Below are positions 49,201 through 60,519 of a DNA stretch of 64,000 nucleotides, piece by piece. Source of the DNA: Liolophura sinensis (taxonomy: Eukaryota > Mollusca > Polyplacophora > Chitonida > Chitonidae); assembly GCF_032854445.1 (NCBI RefSeq), contig NC_088300.1:40638458-40702457 (forward strand), given 5' to 3'. The translations under genes and the position numbers were made by a program. The notes beneath the pieces are model-generated. The model saw only the letters and a list, made by a program, of their open reading frames with translations, was not told the DNA's origin and did no database searches. Each line of letters starts with the position of its first letter. Position 1 is the stretch's first letter.

Positions 49201-52200
49201 AGTAGGCCTACTATATCATTTACAAGGAACTTCAGCGACCCTGTTTAAATTAATTAAATAGCCGGCATATTTCTGGTTCAGGTCGTACCCTCTGGATGGG
49301 TTGTGCTGGTGATTCTGACCCCAATTAAATGTTTACAAATTTACAGTAGAATTCAATTTTTTGGCACAACTTGATCCATGCTCAATTTTGAAACACATGG
49401 AAATAAATCTAAGCACCAATGAGGCTGATCTAGGCATTCCACTCACTGGATTTTATACTTCAATTTTGTAGCTGTAGCTTCTAAGACGAAAGCAGTATCC
49501 TGTCGGTAGTAGTAGTCTGCTTGTTTATGTCCCTGCTAAATATACAATGTACAACTGGAGTAAATATATAACCTACCATCTGAGCTTCCTCTGGGGAGAA
49601 GTCTTCACCGTCAGACTCCTGCAGGCGATCCTCTTCTATACTCTGGCCTGTGGACAGAAAAGATGTCTCCGTTTATTTTGTGAATACTTCTACTTGAAGC
49701 ACTACATGTAATGAAATGCACTAAAGTACTCCCCATCTGTGACATCATCGTCTCATTTGCAGAGAACATATGCAATTTTTCTGAAACAAGCCTAGCAATG
49801 GCTCATAAAAATGATGCTTAAATAATATTTTAATATTTAATATATGACATAATTCAATTGGCGGGAAATCCCCAACTGTAATGTCAGCAGTCTGCATCCA
49901 ACACACTGGTGCGGAGTTCATTTGTGGTGTCCATTCGTTTTCCTTTGGTCCCTTGGAATACACCCAGCATTGTGTGAAGTTGATCGATTCGGACTGTGGA
50001 GAAAATTGATGTGCAGACATACATGAAGAGAGATTCCTTCCTTTATGGTTAGATGCTTACAGCCAACAGTGAACACCTTGTCTCCTTTTATCTAACCAAC
50101 AAAATTTTACCACGGCAAATAGCCAATATTACAGTTTCATCTAAACATTAAGTCATTTCCCTCCACTAGAGCTATTCCACATACCTGCTGTCATTTGAGA
50201 TTTGGCTAATCCCGCTGAACTTCTCTCCTGTAAGTCTTTCTCCACTCTGGGCCTCACTCCAGATTTCCCTTTGTCATCAGACACATCTCCCTTCCCATTC
50301 TCAGAAGTATTAATAGTTTTGTCAGTGGAATTTGACTTCATCTTCTTGCGGTCTGGTTCTAGTCTAGAGCTGTAAGGAATACAAAACCAAAATATCCTCA
50401 GTTGTCCTAAAATGAAGGCATTTTAACATGAAATACTAACAAATGTAGATTAGTAATATAATATTTACAAAATTCCCTCCAAAAAATAAACAAACACACA
50501 TGATGTAAATATACTTCTTGGGAATTTCACACTCACATACGCTTCCTGTCCACCACACGCTTGACTCTAACAGCCCTCTGTTCACTGTACAGCTTACAAA
50601 TATCTGCAGTATCAAAAGAGCACGTATATATATAAAACACTGTAACGAAAATAAATGCCATGTAAACAATACCTTCAGCACATCCATCAATCAAGAAATG
50701 TGATGAGTAGGGTATACAGAATGGTTTCTATCCAAGACAGACTGAGACAAGCCTACTCTTATCGGAAAAAGCCTGAATATAAAAAGCCGAATCTTGGGTA
50801 CCATAGTCCTTTCCCTTTACTTGGTCCTTTCACCTTAGATTACAGTTTACTCAGTTTTGAAAACACATGGAAATAAATCTAACCACCAATAAGGCCTTTC
50901 ACCTTAGATTACAGTTTACTCAGTTTTGAAAACACATGGAAATAAATCTACGCACCAATGAGGCCTTTCGCCTTAGATTACAGTTTACTCAGTGGTAAAT
51001 ATTGATTTTATTATTATCTGATCAGGTAGTATAGTAACATAGGTAAAATGTATAGCACTTTTGTCACCGTCAAGGTAGATTTACGTCCTGTGTATACAAG
51101 TATGACCAAGGCAAGATGCCCTAAATTAAAGATCTTGTATTTTCTGCAGTAAGCAAATCAACACTGACCCTTTGGGCTCTTAAGGAAACAGACACTATTC
51201 AGGAAATCTTTAAACATAAAAAGTGGATAACAGGCAAAGGCACTTACACTTGAGGTAAGCATCAATCAGAAACAGAACAGAGTCTCGGTGGCTTCTCACC
51301 TGAGGACTGACTTTGGTGTTAGCCTCTGAAAAATCATTTGTTATTGGCTGACTAGTGTAAAACAGTTGTTAATGAATGCATGTTACAAACACACAAATTT
51401 TACAGATATTTATTTATTTGATCCGTGTTTTACACTGTACTCAGGAATATATCACATATACAATGACAGTCAGCAATATGGTGGGAATTTTACAGGATGT
51501 GACACATCACCCAATGGCTATTTGACACTGAAAATGAGACTCCACCCAGTCTCAAACACTTCAAAAGACATTCCACACAGTGAATGTAGAATGCCACTGG
51601 ACATCACATTCAAACAGTCACTGTATAGGATACCGCACACCAAACCCAAGCAAGTCACTGTACAATGAAACCTAATATGAAACCCAACTCAATCACTGCA
51701 TAATGATACCAGACATGACACACCAACCATCTTTGTACAGTAACACTGTAAATAACAACCTGTTCACTTACTATAATGAGTCTGGACATTACACCCACTC
51801 ACTCTAAGTATAATGATACTGAACATGACACCAATACTGTCATTGTATAATGATACTGAACATGACACCACACTTTACTGTCATTGTATAATAATGCTGA
51901 ACATGACACCACACTATACTATCATTGTATAATGATACTGAAGATGACACCACACTATACTATCAGTGTATAAGGATAACGAACATGACTACACACTACA
52001 CTGTCATTGTTTGATGATACTGAACATGACACCACATTATACTATCATTGCATAAGGATACTGAACATCACACCACACTATAATGTCATTGTTTGATGAT
52101 ACTGAACAAGAACCACACTATACTATCAGTGTATAAGGATAATGAACATGGCACCACAAAATACTGTCAATGTATAACGATACTGAACAAGACACCACAC

Positions 52201-53648
52201 AATACTGTCATTGTATAAGGATACTAAACATGACACCACACCATACTATCACTGTATAAGGATACTGAACATCACACCACACTATACTGTCATTGTTTGA
52301 TGATACTGAACATGACACCACACTATACTGTCACTGTATAATGATACTGAATATGACACCACACTACACTGTCATTGTATAATAATACTGGATGAACAAG
52401 TACTTGGTTAATTTACTACCCTGACTGTTGAATCAAAAAAGTACCAAGACTCAATGCTAATTTTCAAGATTTTTTCAAGCAAAATGTTCCTGGTATCCAA
52501 ATATATATAATGTTGAAAACAATGTTAAACCTGAATCATGTAGACAGACAAATTAAACCATTTTAAGGAGTTTTTAACCAACTATAGTCTTCCTTGAAAC
52601 CCTGCAGCTTGATAAGTATGTTTATGTAACTATGTTCTAGTGAGATAAAACTCTATACCGTCTCTCCTGAACTGCCTAATGGTCTCATGACAAGACTTGA
52701 TGACTTTCTGACAGTCTGTGTCAATCTGATCCCTCTCACTGTCTGACATGCTCGGCGTGTCAGATGTTAGGTGACTGAGAATATCAACACAGAAACATTA
52801 AGGGCAATTTACATAAACGATTTATAGTCAGATGCATTGAATGGAGAAGGCAAGAAAAGAATACCGTAATACTGTTATACTGATACAAAAAAACAAGAAT
52901 AAATTTTGAATTGGAAATCCGGTGAAACATGGAGGAATTCTACATCACATCAGCAAGTTTAAGTTTTCTGTTGAGAAAGGCATGAAATATTTCAATCAGC
53001 CATCCAAATATTTGAGCCAATGGGCTGAACTGAAGCATAACTTTGTCAAAGTGTCTTGTGATGGTCTAAATGAACTTACCAATCCATTCCAAAAGCCATC
53101 AAGCAGTGGAAAAGCATCAAACAGATATTCAAATTACACAAAGTTGAATGACCTGGCCAGAATTTTCTCACCTGCCTGCATTGATGTAATCTTTCCTATG
53201 CTGCAGTAAATAATCTCTCAGTTTAGTCATTATCTTCACCTGAGGAAACAAGCATGGTAAACATGATCCAGCATTTTGAATACATCATTTGAACAGACTG
53301 ATGGGCACATGGAAGGCGCAACTGGATTTAACATTAACAGACTCGTATTGATTCCATCGATTCCAACATAAAAACCATCATAAACATTTCTTACTTACTT
53401 CTTGCGTAGTCATTAACAGTCTGAGTGATTCAACATTTTATCCGTCAAAAACACATACATTACAAAAACGAGGACTGGGCCTTTTATAACACCTTACGTA
53501 CCACATCTTTCGCTTTAGTTTCAAAATCACCTTTCTGTCGAGAGTAACTGAGAATATTGCATTTGTCCTTTTCGCCCGTTCCAAGAACCCTGTTTTTTGA
53601 CTTCACAGTCTTCACTGTGGCTTTAAACAAATTAGTTATATCCGACAT
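46232..53648 (-). CDS. STX18: Syntaxin-18, ER Qa-SNARE
   Basis: Eleven exons on the minus strand, 5' to 3': 53648-53502, 52774-52659 preceded by 53239-53172, 51325-51248, 50603-50537, 50369-50185, 49647-49577, 48607-48549, 47736-47667, 47341-47261, 46327-46232. All introns are GT-AG and all phases agree. The product has 345 residues (human about 335). The N-terminal syntaxin-18 domain starts [20 protein letters not shown] and includes [16 protein letters not shown] and the helix [20 protein letters not shown]. Residues 160-220 form a variable charged linker. The SNARE helix spans about 250-312 ([16 protein letters not shown], then [15 protein letters not shown]), with a Gln in VLEQ at the likely central layer. 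A C-terminal anchor at about 324-340 ([17 protein letters not shown]) ends in DWYNA. It mediates fusion of Golgi-derived vesicles with the ER, with SEC22B, USE1 and BNIP1 as known partners. It converges with FUOM and diverges from TM2D2. Confidence 0.97.
46531..46800 (+). mobile_element. SINE-A, nearly full length, antisense in the last STX18 intron
   Basis: It runs from GGTCCTCTGTGGTAGAGGGG (head, diverged A box) and GCTGTGAGTTCAAATC (B box) through CATAATGCTGGCCGTCATCG and TATTCTTGAGTACGGCG to AACACCAATGAAATAAATAA. It is inserted opposite to the direction of STX18 transcription. Confidence 0.9.
47791..48125 (+). mobile_element. SINE-B copy 1, in an STX18 intron
   Basis: A tRNA-like head (TAGATCCAGGGTCAATCC) leads into blocks also present at 54970-55303: AGCATGAAGG, ATAGTGCAAC, AATGG-TCGGGCGGGG, GGCTTACTTG, AAGGC-TCTCAGTGAAG, CATGCACTATAAGGA and TCGTCATA. 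This is a second tRNA-derived SINE family about 335 bp long, unrelated to SINE-A in its body. Confidence 0.9.
48203..48325. mobile_element. Possible MITE with imperfect inverted ends
   Basis: TTCCACAAAG, TTAGCTCACACTAA and TTGTAACT on the left are mirrored loosely by AGTTACAA, TTAATATGAGCTTA and CTTTTCCAC on the right. The pairing is imperfect and no target duplication was seen. Confidence 0.42.
49275..49490 (+). mobile_element. Dispersed repeat, copy 2
   Basis: Same order of segments as the minus-strand copy at 40730-40947: TCTGACCCCAATTAAATG, ATGGAAATAAATCTAAGCAC, GAGGCTGATCTAGGCAT. Located in an STX18 intron. Confidence 0.75.
50826..50992 (+). repeat. 69-bp tandem repeat, about 2.4 copies, from the same dispersed element
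   Basis: The unit contains CCTTTCACCTTAGATTACAG, TTTACTCAGTTTTGAAAACA and CATGGAAATAAATCTAACCA. The part ATGGAAATAAATCTA-CACCAAT-AGG is also found in the dispersed repeats at 40730 and 49275, so the array grew from a piece of that element. It lies in an STX18 intron. Confidence 0.9.
51408..51487 (-). mobile_element. SINE-A tail fragment in an STX18 intron
   Basis: The plus strand reads TATTTATTTGATCCGTGTTT, then ACTGTACTCAGGAATAT and CAGTCAGCAATATGGTGGG. This is a reverse SINE-A tail; the head is absent. Confidence 0.82.
51690..52395 (+). repeat. 41-bp minisatellite, about 17 copies, in an STX18 intron
   Basis: The unit contains ACTGTCATTGTATAATGATA followed by CTGAACATGACACCACACTAT. Some copies have ATAAGGATAC or TTTGATGATAC at the variable point. 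GTAT-x-ATAC is a short inverted repeat within each unit. The array fills about half of the intron between STX18 exons 3 and 4. Confidence 0.95.
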
Positions 53649-53879
53649 TATGGATCTAATGTTGACGTTGACTTTCGCAGTATAACGCGCCGTAACACAA
53701 TGTGCACGAAATACCTACACAAAAAGTAACCGCCCAATCCGGCATCATTTGTGACGCCTCGCCAAAGAAAGTATTTTTAACATGTATACGTGACGTCACA
53801 GATTCATGCAGATCAAGTGGTATAGCGGGGTAAAATTTACAGGAGAATTATTCCCAGGAACTGTTCAGGTGCAAGAGAG
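53649..53879. promoter_or_regulatory. Bidirectional promoter of STX18 and TM2D2 with a CRE palindrome
   Basis: Only 231 bases separate the two divergent start codons, so both 5' UTRs and core promoters must share this space unless there are further non-coding exons. It contains a perfect cAMP-response element TGACGTCA at 53791-53798 and a CCAAT-type motif (GCCCAATCC) at about 53732. It is less AT-rich than most of the window, with several CpG. Binding by CREB/ATF-type factors is an inference from the motif. Confidence 0.78.
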
Positions 53880-56800
53880 ATGACGAGTGTTGTGATATCT
53901 CTGCTCCAAACGTGTACTTTGTGGCATATTTTAGAGATAACATTGTGTTCAGCCAGTGGAGAATGTTACAATGAAACATGTGGCCGAAAATACGAACCTC
54001 ATTCGCCTCTTGTCTTATGTTCGTTTCTGTAAGTTAGCAAGCGAGTTCTTCACTTCAATCAGTCAAACTTAGATGGCATAGGAACTTGTTTGCACCCCTG
54101 GCCTAGTACAATCTTATCTCTCCACATTTACAGTAGGATGTGTGGAGAGACGAAATTGGACTAGGGTAGATAACAGCTCCTGTGTCAGAGGGCTGTCGTA
54201 CCGGTTTCATGTCACTTCATACCTAAGTAACTTCCACCCATGTTACCTTGTTTCTTAGTTACCTCGAACCATACTTAGTATAGCTTATAATCGCTATTCA
54301 TACACAATTCCATAGTTAACGTTTACTGAAGGTTACTATATACATGCCGAACAATGTTGATGTTGTTATATTTTTTGGCTGTTTTATGTTTATTTAGTGG
54401 AATATATGGGGCATCTAAAGCCAGTTGGGCGACGTTCTGGCCGCAGGTCTGTTATACAGACATTCCACTAAGACGACATCAAGTACAGATTCAAAACCAG
54501 TGCATAACTTTGTTTTTTTTTTTTTCAGCATTACTTAATATTATTTAAATCAGTATTTAATTCTCAATTCAGCCCTGTATTTTGTGTCGGAATGTAAGCA
54601 GTATTTTGCAAGCTATCATAGGTCTACATCTGAAAAGTTGCTTTCCATTTTGGGGACCGTAGTGTCAGGTCTGGCGGAATTTCTTGACTTGGACATAATC
54701 CAAAAGCAGACTTTACCATTTTTTATAATACAGAAACCTAGTTTTATCCATTAACACTTAAAGGAAGTTTATGTATTTTATTTATTTTTGCATTGAATAT
54801 TGTATAAATACATAAATAAAATATAAATTGATTATAATATACAAATTTACATGTAGTTTTTATATTACCAATTAGTCAAATTTACCGTGTAGTAGCGTAG
54901 TGTTCCAGTATCATTATTATCTGGTACATGCATGTGGCTTACTGCTTGGACCTTCTGATAGCTGCAACCGACCCCTCTAGCACAGTTGGTAGAGCGTACT
55001 CTTCGGGAACAGTAGATCCAGGGTCAATCCTGGGTCGTGTCACACCTGAGACTTTGTTGTAGCTTCCTGGCTTGGTGTTAGCATGAAGGATATAGTGCAA
55101 CTACTAGTTGACCCATATCAGTATTAGTATAATGGGTCGGGCGGGGCGGCTTACTTGCCTTCGGTAAGGCGTCTCAGTGAAGGAGCACTAGATAAAAGAG
55201 AAGTGGAAATATTTCCTGCAGGAGGCATATCACATGCACTTTAAGGATTCCTTCGTTGTCATATGACTGAGAAATTGTTAAGTACGACGTTAGACTCCAA
55301 TGCTACATACATATAGTTTGTACAGAAAGAAGAGTTTCTTGATGATGTATTGTTGATAAGAGAATAATATATGTGGAACGAGATGCTATATAGCGACCTG
55401 TATCTTCTACAGAATCGGACCATTAGCTGATGTAGGCCTATATTCTCTGAATTGTAAAGATAGACATGATACACAAGTAGGACTCCACTCCATCTTGACT
55501 TACTTAGTGTGCTGTTTTAAAATTATAAATGGACTGACAGAACTCAGTAGGCCTATCTTTTGTTTGCATTCATAATTTAGTTAAGGTTGTTAGTTGCTCA
55601 TGTTATCTGTTACTGTACTGTATGGTATACCCCATACTGTTGACTTTATTTGACAGTACATCCAGTTCATTCCAAACTCAGACCTTGCTTAATTTTAAGT
55701 TCAACATCACAGATGGAGAATACATTTATCTGACGTTGACTCATACAGTTTTATCTTTTTTTTTATATTTTGACAATATGGATTCTAGTTAACTTAAATG
55801 TGGAAACAGTAATAAGTGTTGTCAAAGTGATATGATTACAATACTAATTTTTGAAATTTCTCTTCCATTTTATTTGGCAGGCCAAATGAGTTTATAGATT
55901 GTGAACCCCCAGAGGATCTTCAAGGAAATGAAACTGCGCGCCAAATCTTAGGCTATGGATGTACAAAGGTGTGCTAGAAAAGTTAATCATTTTACTACCA
56001 TACATTACTATTTTATCATAAAGCTGATACGTGAAATGAGACTCCTGTATGTTGTGATAACAACTTTATTGTGGATGATTATTTTTTTTTTTTGACTGGA
56101 TACCACAAATTTGTGATGTATAACGGGTAAGCTTGAGTAAGATTACTCTAGGATTAAAGATTATGCAATATTTCATGCCTGAGAAATTCCGAAGGGCACT
56201 GATAGAATTGACATTGTTTGAAAATAATACAAGTTATAATAAGAAGAAATACCAGTACATGTATGTACAATGCCTATTTATAGCCTTCAAAAGGATATAA
56301 TACATTCAATAATACAAGACTGACACTATAGGTAATGGAACATGTATATTAACGGCTGTTTTGTGTAAAGCAGATTTGTCTTTTTTATCAGTGGGGAGGG
56401 GAGAGATTTGAAAATGTACAGAAAACTGCTGTTAGGTGCACAGCTCTTCCAGACATAGAGTGCTATGGGAACAGATCATTCTTCAGGGAGGGCTTCCCAT
56501 GTATCAAGTAAGCTTTCATCTTTTTTAATTGCCGTCACACAATATATTATGTCACATCCATTCATAATGCTACAGGGTGGAATGTAACATAATGGTGTTG
56601 AAAGCATGGACTGAAAATCCAGAGATCGCTGGTTCAAATCCCCAGCAGGTAATTAATTATCCATGCATCTCAGGGAAAATTAGTATTCTTGAATGATGTT
56701 CGTGCAATAATTTTTGATTCATTTTATACAAAGGAAAATTGTATATGGTCTTTCCAAGTTATATTTTATTTGAAGGCTTAATTAAACATATTACTAATGC

Positions 56801-57394
56801 TGGACTGTGTTGATCTTTGAATACTGATTTCATTTTCAGATACAATGGTCACTATTTCTTGAGTACCCTAATTTATTCGGTTCTCCTTGGATTTCTTGGA
56901 ATGGACAGATTTTGCCTGGGACATACAGGTAATGTTGCAAAGTTTCTTATTTTGGTTGATTCTCAGCTATTAGAAATGGTGTCCTGATGTTTACTTGGAA
57001 AGTAGGTATATTCTATGGCTGAAAGGAAGTTTCAGTGCCAAAAGTAATGCTTTATTTTACAGGTCTATACGTGCCTCAGAAATGCTTTTTTGGGTGTGAA
57101 TTTTTTGAGCAAACACAGTAATTGCATTCAATTTTAAGTGAACGAAAGCTATTACGGTTTGGTATGCACATCTATATTGTTGTGAGAATTTCTTTGCTAT
57201 GAGTGTCATATTTGACCTTTTCCCAGGTGATCGCATTTCAGATTTTTGATGATTCTTTTCTGGCTTCAGGTACAGCTGTTGGGAAGCTACTGACTCTTGG
57301 AGGCCTTGGAATATGGTGGATCGTGGACATTATCTTATTAGTTATTGGGATGTTGACTCCGCAAGATGGGAGCAATTGGGAACCGTATTACTAG
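53880..57394 (+). CDS. TM2D2: TM2 domain-containing protein 2
   Basis: Five exons: 53880-54028, 55881-55968, 56392-56507, 56840-56928, 57270-57394. All introns are GT-AG with consistent phases, giving 188 residues (human about 214, mostly a longer N-terminus). A hydrophobic signal peptide covers about residues 1-26 ([20 protein letters not shown]). The Cys-rich luminal region begins GECYNETC and has the family string [17 protein letters not shown], then GYGCTKWGGERF. The TM2 domain has a first membrane helix at about 123-139, the DRF motif at 140-142 ([11 protein letters not shown]), and a second helix in [20 protein letters not shown]. It ends [11 protein letters not shown]2D proteins are membrane proteins; the fly homologue amaretto affects Notch signalling with almondex and biscotti. 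Head to head with STX18. Confidence 0.97.
54970..55303 (+). mobile_element. SINE-B copy 2, in TM2D2 intron 1
   Basis: Better preserved than the copy at 47791. The head has an A box (CTAGCACAGTTGGTAGAGCG) and a B-box-like segment (CAGGGTCAATCC). The body has TAATGGGTCGGGCGGGGCGG, CGGTAAGGCGTCTCAGTGAA and CATGCACTTTAAGGATTCC, and the end is near AAGTACGACGTTAGACTCC. Confidence 0.92.
56588..56648 (+). pseudogene. tRNA-like remnant in TM2D2 intron 3
   Basis: GGACTGAAAATCC forms an anticodon-arm-like hairpin with GAA in the loop, and GCTGGTTCAAATCCCCAGC forms a T-arm-like hairpin. The D arm and acceptor stem do not pair convincingly and the spacing is off by a base. It is best read as a tRNA-derived remnant, perhaps a SINE head. 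Confidence 0.4.
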
Positions 57395-57562
57395 AAACCA
57401 AGGGGAATAACTCTCGTGTCTTCAGACCAGGGGAAACCACTCCTTTGTGGATTGTGTTTCGGGAATACAAACTACACATTTATGAACCTCACACCTAAGA
57501 TTTGTCTGCAGGTCTCCAGCAACTGAGAGTGTAAAAATTTGGTTATTAGCATGTCTCTGTTT

Positions 57563-58279
57563 CGTGAATGATTGCTGTTAACAAGCCCAGTGTCATAAAT
57601 GATTGCTGTTACCAGGTCCAGTCTTATGAATGATTGACGTTAACAAGTCTAGTGTCATGAATGACTGCTGTCATCAGGTTCATTGTGATAAATGACTGCT
57701 GTTACAAGGTCCAGTGTCATGAATTATTGCGGTTACCAGGTCCAAATGTCATGAGTGATTGCTGTTATCAGGTCCAGTCTCATGAATGATTGCTGTTACC
57801 AGGTCCATTCTCATGAATAATTGCTGTTGCTATGTCCAGTGTCATGAATGGTTGCTGTAAACAAGTTCAATGTCATGAATGATTGCTGTGGACAAGTCCA
57901 TTGTCATGAATGATTGCTGTTACCAGATCCATTCTCATGAACGATTGCTGCTACTATGTCCATTGTCATGAATGGTTGCTGTAAGCAAGTCCAGTGTCAT
58001 GAATGATTGCTGTTACCATGTCCAGTGTCATGAGTGATTGCTGTTATCAGGTCCAGTGTCATGAATGATTGGAGTTACTATGTCCAGTGTCATGAGTGAT
58101 TGCTGTCACCAGGTTCAGTGTGATAAATGACTGCTGTTACCATGTCCATTGTCATAAACAATTGCTGTTACCAGATCCAGTGTCATGAATGGTTGCTGTA
58201 AACAAGTCCAGTATCCCGAATGGTTGATGTAAACAAGTCCAGTGTCATGAATGATTGTGGAAATAATCCATTGTCATGA
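57563..58279 (+). repeat. 31-bp minisatellite, about 23 copies, just after TM2D2
   Basis: The unit is ATGAATGATTGCTGTTACC followed by AGGTCCAGTGTC, with alternatives such as AAACAAGTCCA. It starts 169 bases after the TM2D2 stop codon and ends 62 bases before an AATAAA at 58341. If that signal is used, the whole array lies in the TM2D2 3' UTR. Confidence 0.94.
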
Positions 58280-58340
58280 ATTCTGCAAGTCTACCCAAAG
58301 GCCAGTGGTTACTATTGGCACTGGTTTGCTCTACCAGTGA

Positions 58341-58346
58341 AATAAA
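58341..58346 (+). terminator. Candidate polyadenylation signal AATAAA for TM2D2
   Basis: I saw no earlier AATAAA between the TM2D2 stop at 57394 and this site, so it is a candidate 3' end. A variant hexamer could be used earlier. Confidence 0.4.
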
Positions 58347-58984
58347 TTTAAACAAACTGATTTTGAAACTTGTTGTGGAGCAGTGAGTTAGCCAGAAACA
58401 TCCCTTATTGAGGCCATTTGTTAATGCAGGGTGTCCAGATTTCATTTTCACCTATTAGTATCTCTCCCGTGTTAAAAGTGCTGAAAACAGGGTAGCACCA
58501 AAGAGCACCAGGTGTCTATTTTACGCTCTACTTGGATGGGTGGCTGGATGGGTGCAAGGGTGGCTGGCTAACCCTTTGGTGTGGATTCGATCTCTTTTCT
58601 CATGAACATCTTGAAACTCAACACTGCGTCTTTGGAAGATGAATGTTTCATGTATATAACTCTGTTGTGAGCTCAGTATTTTCATTTCTTTGATATATAC
58701 ACATATGTGTATATACAGTAGATTTTTCACTATCCTGCATTTTGTCATCTTGAAACCCACCTGCCCACAACCTTTAGACTGCTTGTAAATATATCAGTGT
58801 ACATTTGGTGGACTAAAAAATATTTTACCAAATATTTTGTAAGTTTGTCTTCATTGAATTTCTGTCCAGGTGATTTTTCATTGTAGAATGTCTAGCCCGA
58901 CTAACTGAAATTCTACATTCCAGCCTGCATGGGATTAGGTGCTTAGCTCTGAATCTCCAGGTGAGAGGAGGTTCAGTGGGTTTA
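58347..58984. other. Non-coding interval
   Basis: No supported gene. Two minus-strand frames (58245-58451 and 58521-58760) lack recognisable domains. Confidence 0.4.
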
Positions 58985-59210
58985 AGGAGGTATTGGTTAG
59001 AGCATCTGCCTCGAAGTTGGGATACCTGGGATCAAACCAAGATCGGGTTGTATCGAAGACTTAGTAAACGTGGTACTTGTGGCAGCATGGCCTGGTGCAC
59101 AGCATTGAGAGGTTAAAGCAAGGAACCCGTTTGGGTTGACATGGTGTCAGTATTTGTGACTGGGTGGGACATCATGTCAGAAGGCAGTGCATGGTTTACT
59201 CCAGTTCACA
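58985..59210 (+). mobile_element. SINE-C copy
   Basis: A tRNA-like head (GGTTAGAGCATCTGCCTCGA, then CTGGGATCAAACC as B box) is followed by TATCGAAGACTTAG, GGCAGCATGGCCTGG and GGGTTGACATGGTGTC. The order matches the copy at 39495-39910, defining a third SINE family in the window. Confidence 0.7.
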
Positions 59211-59639
59211 AGACAGACTGACATCATAAACTGACTATAACTGAAAAACTTTTAATTGCGCTGTACCAATCAATTAATGTATAATAAATTGATCAGTATG
59301 TAATAATAAATAAATATATAAGTAGGCCTATTGTTAAAGGTAAAATGGTTTGGCCTGGTTTAGCTTCTGTTCCAACCAGTAATACTTAACGGTTTATATA
59401 TGGTTCCTACAAATTTGTGTGGGTAGAGTGAATATGGATAATTTATTATTCAATCACCTATCAAGAAAACCCTCATTACGACATGCCTTTCACTGATAAT
59501 CTGTAGTAGGCCTGCATTGTGAGATAGGAAACGATCGACCCGTGACGTCTGGAGTCAACTGATCTTATTCCGACCTCGCTCGTCCCACTATGGATTTACG
59601 TTATGAGTTTTGTCAGGCGTGTACCTGATGAAGGTCGGT

Positions 59640-59725
59640 GGTTTCTATCCGTTTTCCTCCACCCATAAACCTAAAGTCAGATTGATGAAATATTCTTGCA
59701 TACGGCATATTACCCAGTAAAATAA
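59640..59725 (+). mobile_element. SINE-A fragment (tail part)
   Basis: TTTCCTCCACCCATAAACC, then GATGAAATATTCTTGCATAC and GGCATATTACCCAGTAAAAT. A diverged SINE-A 3' part. Confidence 0.6.
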
Positions 59726-60519
59726 AAAGGCCAAAATATGTTATGATGAGCTCTAAACAGAAAGCCGCTTTACTGAAAGTCGTTACTATAACACTGATAT
59801 ACCTTGACTCCACTTCACGAAACGGACGTAGCGCTACGTCTACGTAACTACCCTGGCGATTTAATACCCACAGTACCCGAATACCCGAAGTGATCTTCGA
59901 CAAAGTCAAAATTTCAAATCACTTTAAAATTGTTATTTCTTGCGTAACAAGATCAAACTACTGCGTTGATAACGTAAATTCGGTTAAGTCATTGTTAAAC
60001 AAATTTCAGCTAAAATAAAGGAAAGCAAAGTTCAAAGTTTAATAATTAAAATTTTGGCTAAAGTATAAGATCGTTTCGTGACCCCGGGGCCAGCGAATAA
60101 GAACCAGTGGAAAGCTAGCGTAACGTCTAACAGTGTTTATAATTTCTTCTAGCCCTCCTAACAATTAAAACATTTGACTGTATTTGACCGAATGAAAACA
60201 GATCTAAAAAAAACTATATCTACCTCATATATCATCTTCTGATCCGAGAACTGCATTGGCGACAAGGAGAGGCGTCTTCAGCATTTATTCAGCCACGATC
60301 TCAACAAAGTCGGTGGCTGATTATATGCAATATTTTCTGACGAAAATCGGAAAAAATATTGTAACTTGAATATCAGGAAAATTTATATAAAATATATATA
60401 ACTTCACATCCAGCCACTCCATCGTATATAGCGTCTGCCGTGTCAAATGGTGGAAGACAATAACGACAGTCATCCGTAAAATAACCTTTCCTTTGTTTTA
60501 ATTATTGCCTGTTTGGAAG
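59726..60519. other. Non-coding interval
   Basis: No supported gene, structural RNA or repeat was seen on either strand. Confidence 0.4.

Noticed and set aside
56588-56648. A functional tRNA gene with a GAA anticodon
   Set aside because: The anticodon and T-arm hairpins look right, but the acceptor and D stems do not pair and the spacing is off. Treated as a remnant.
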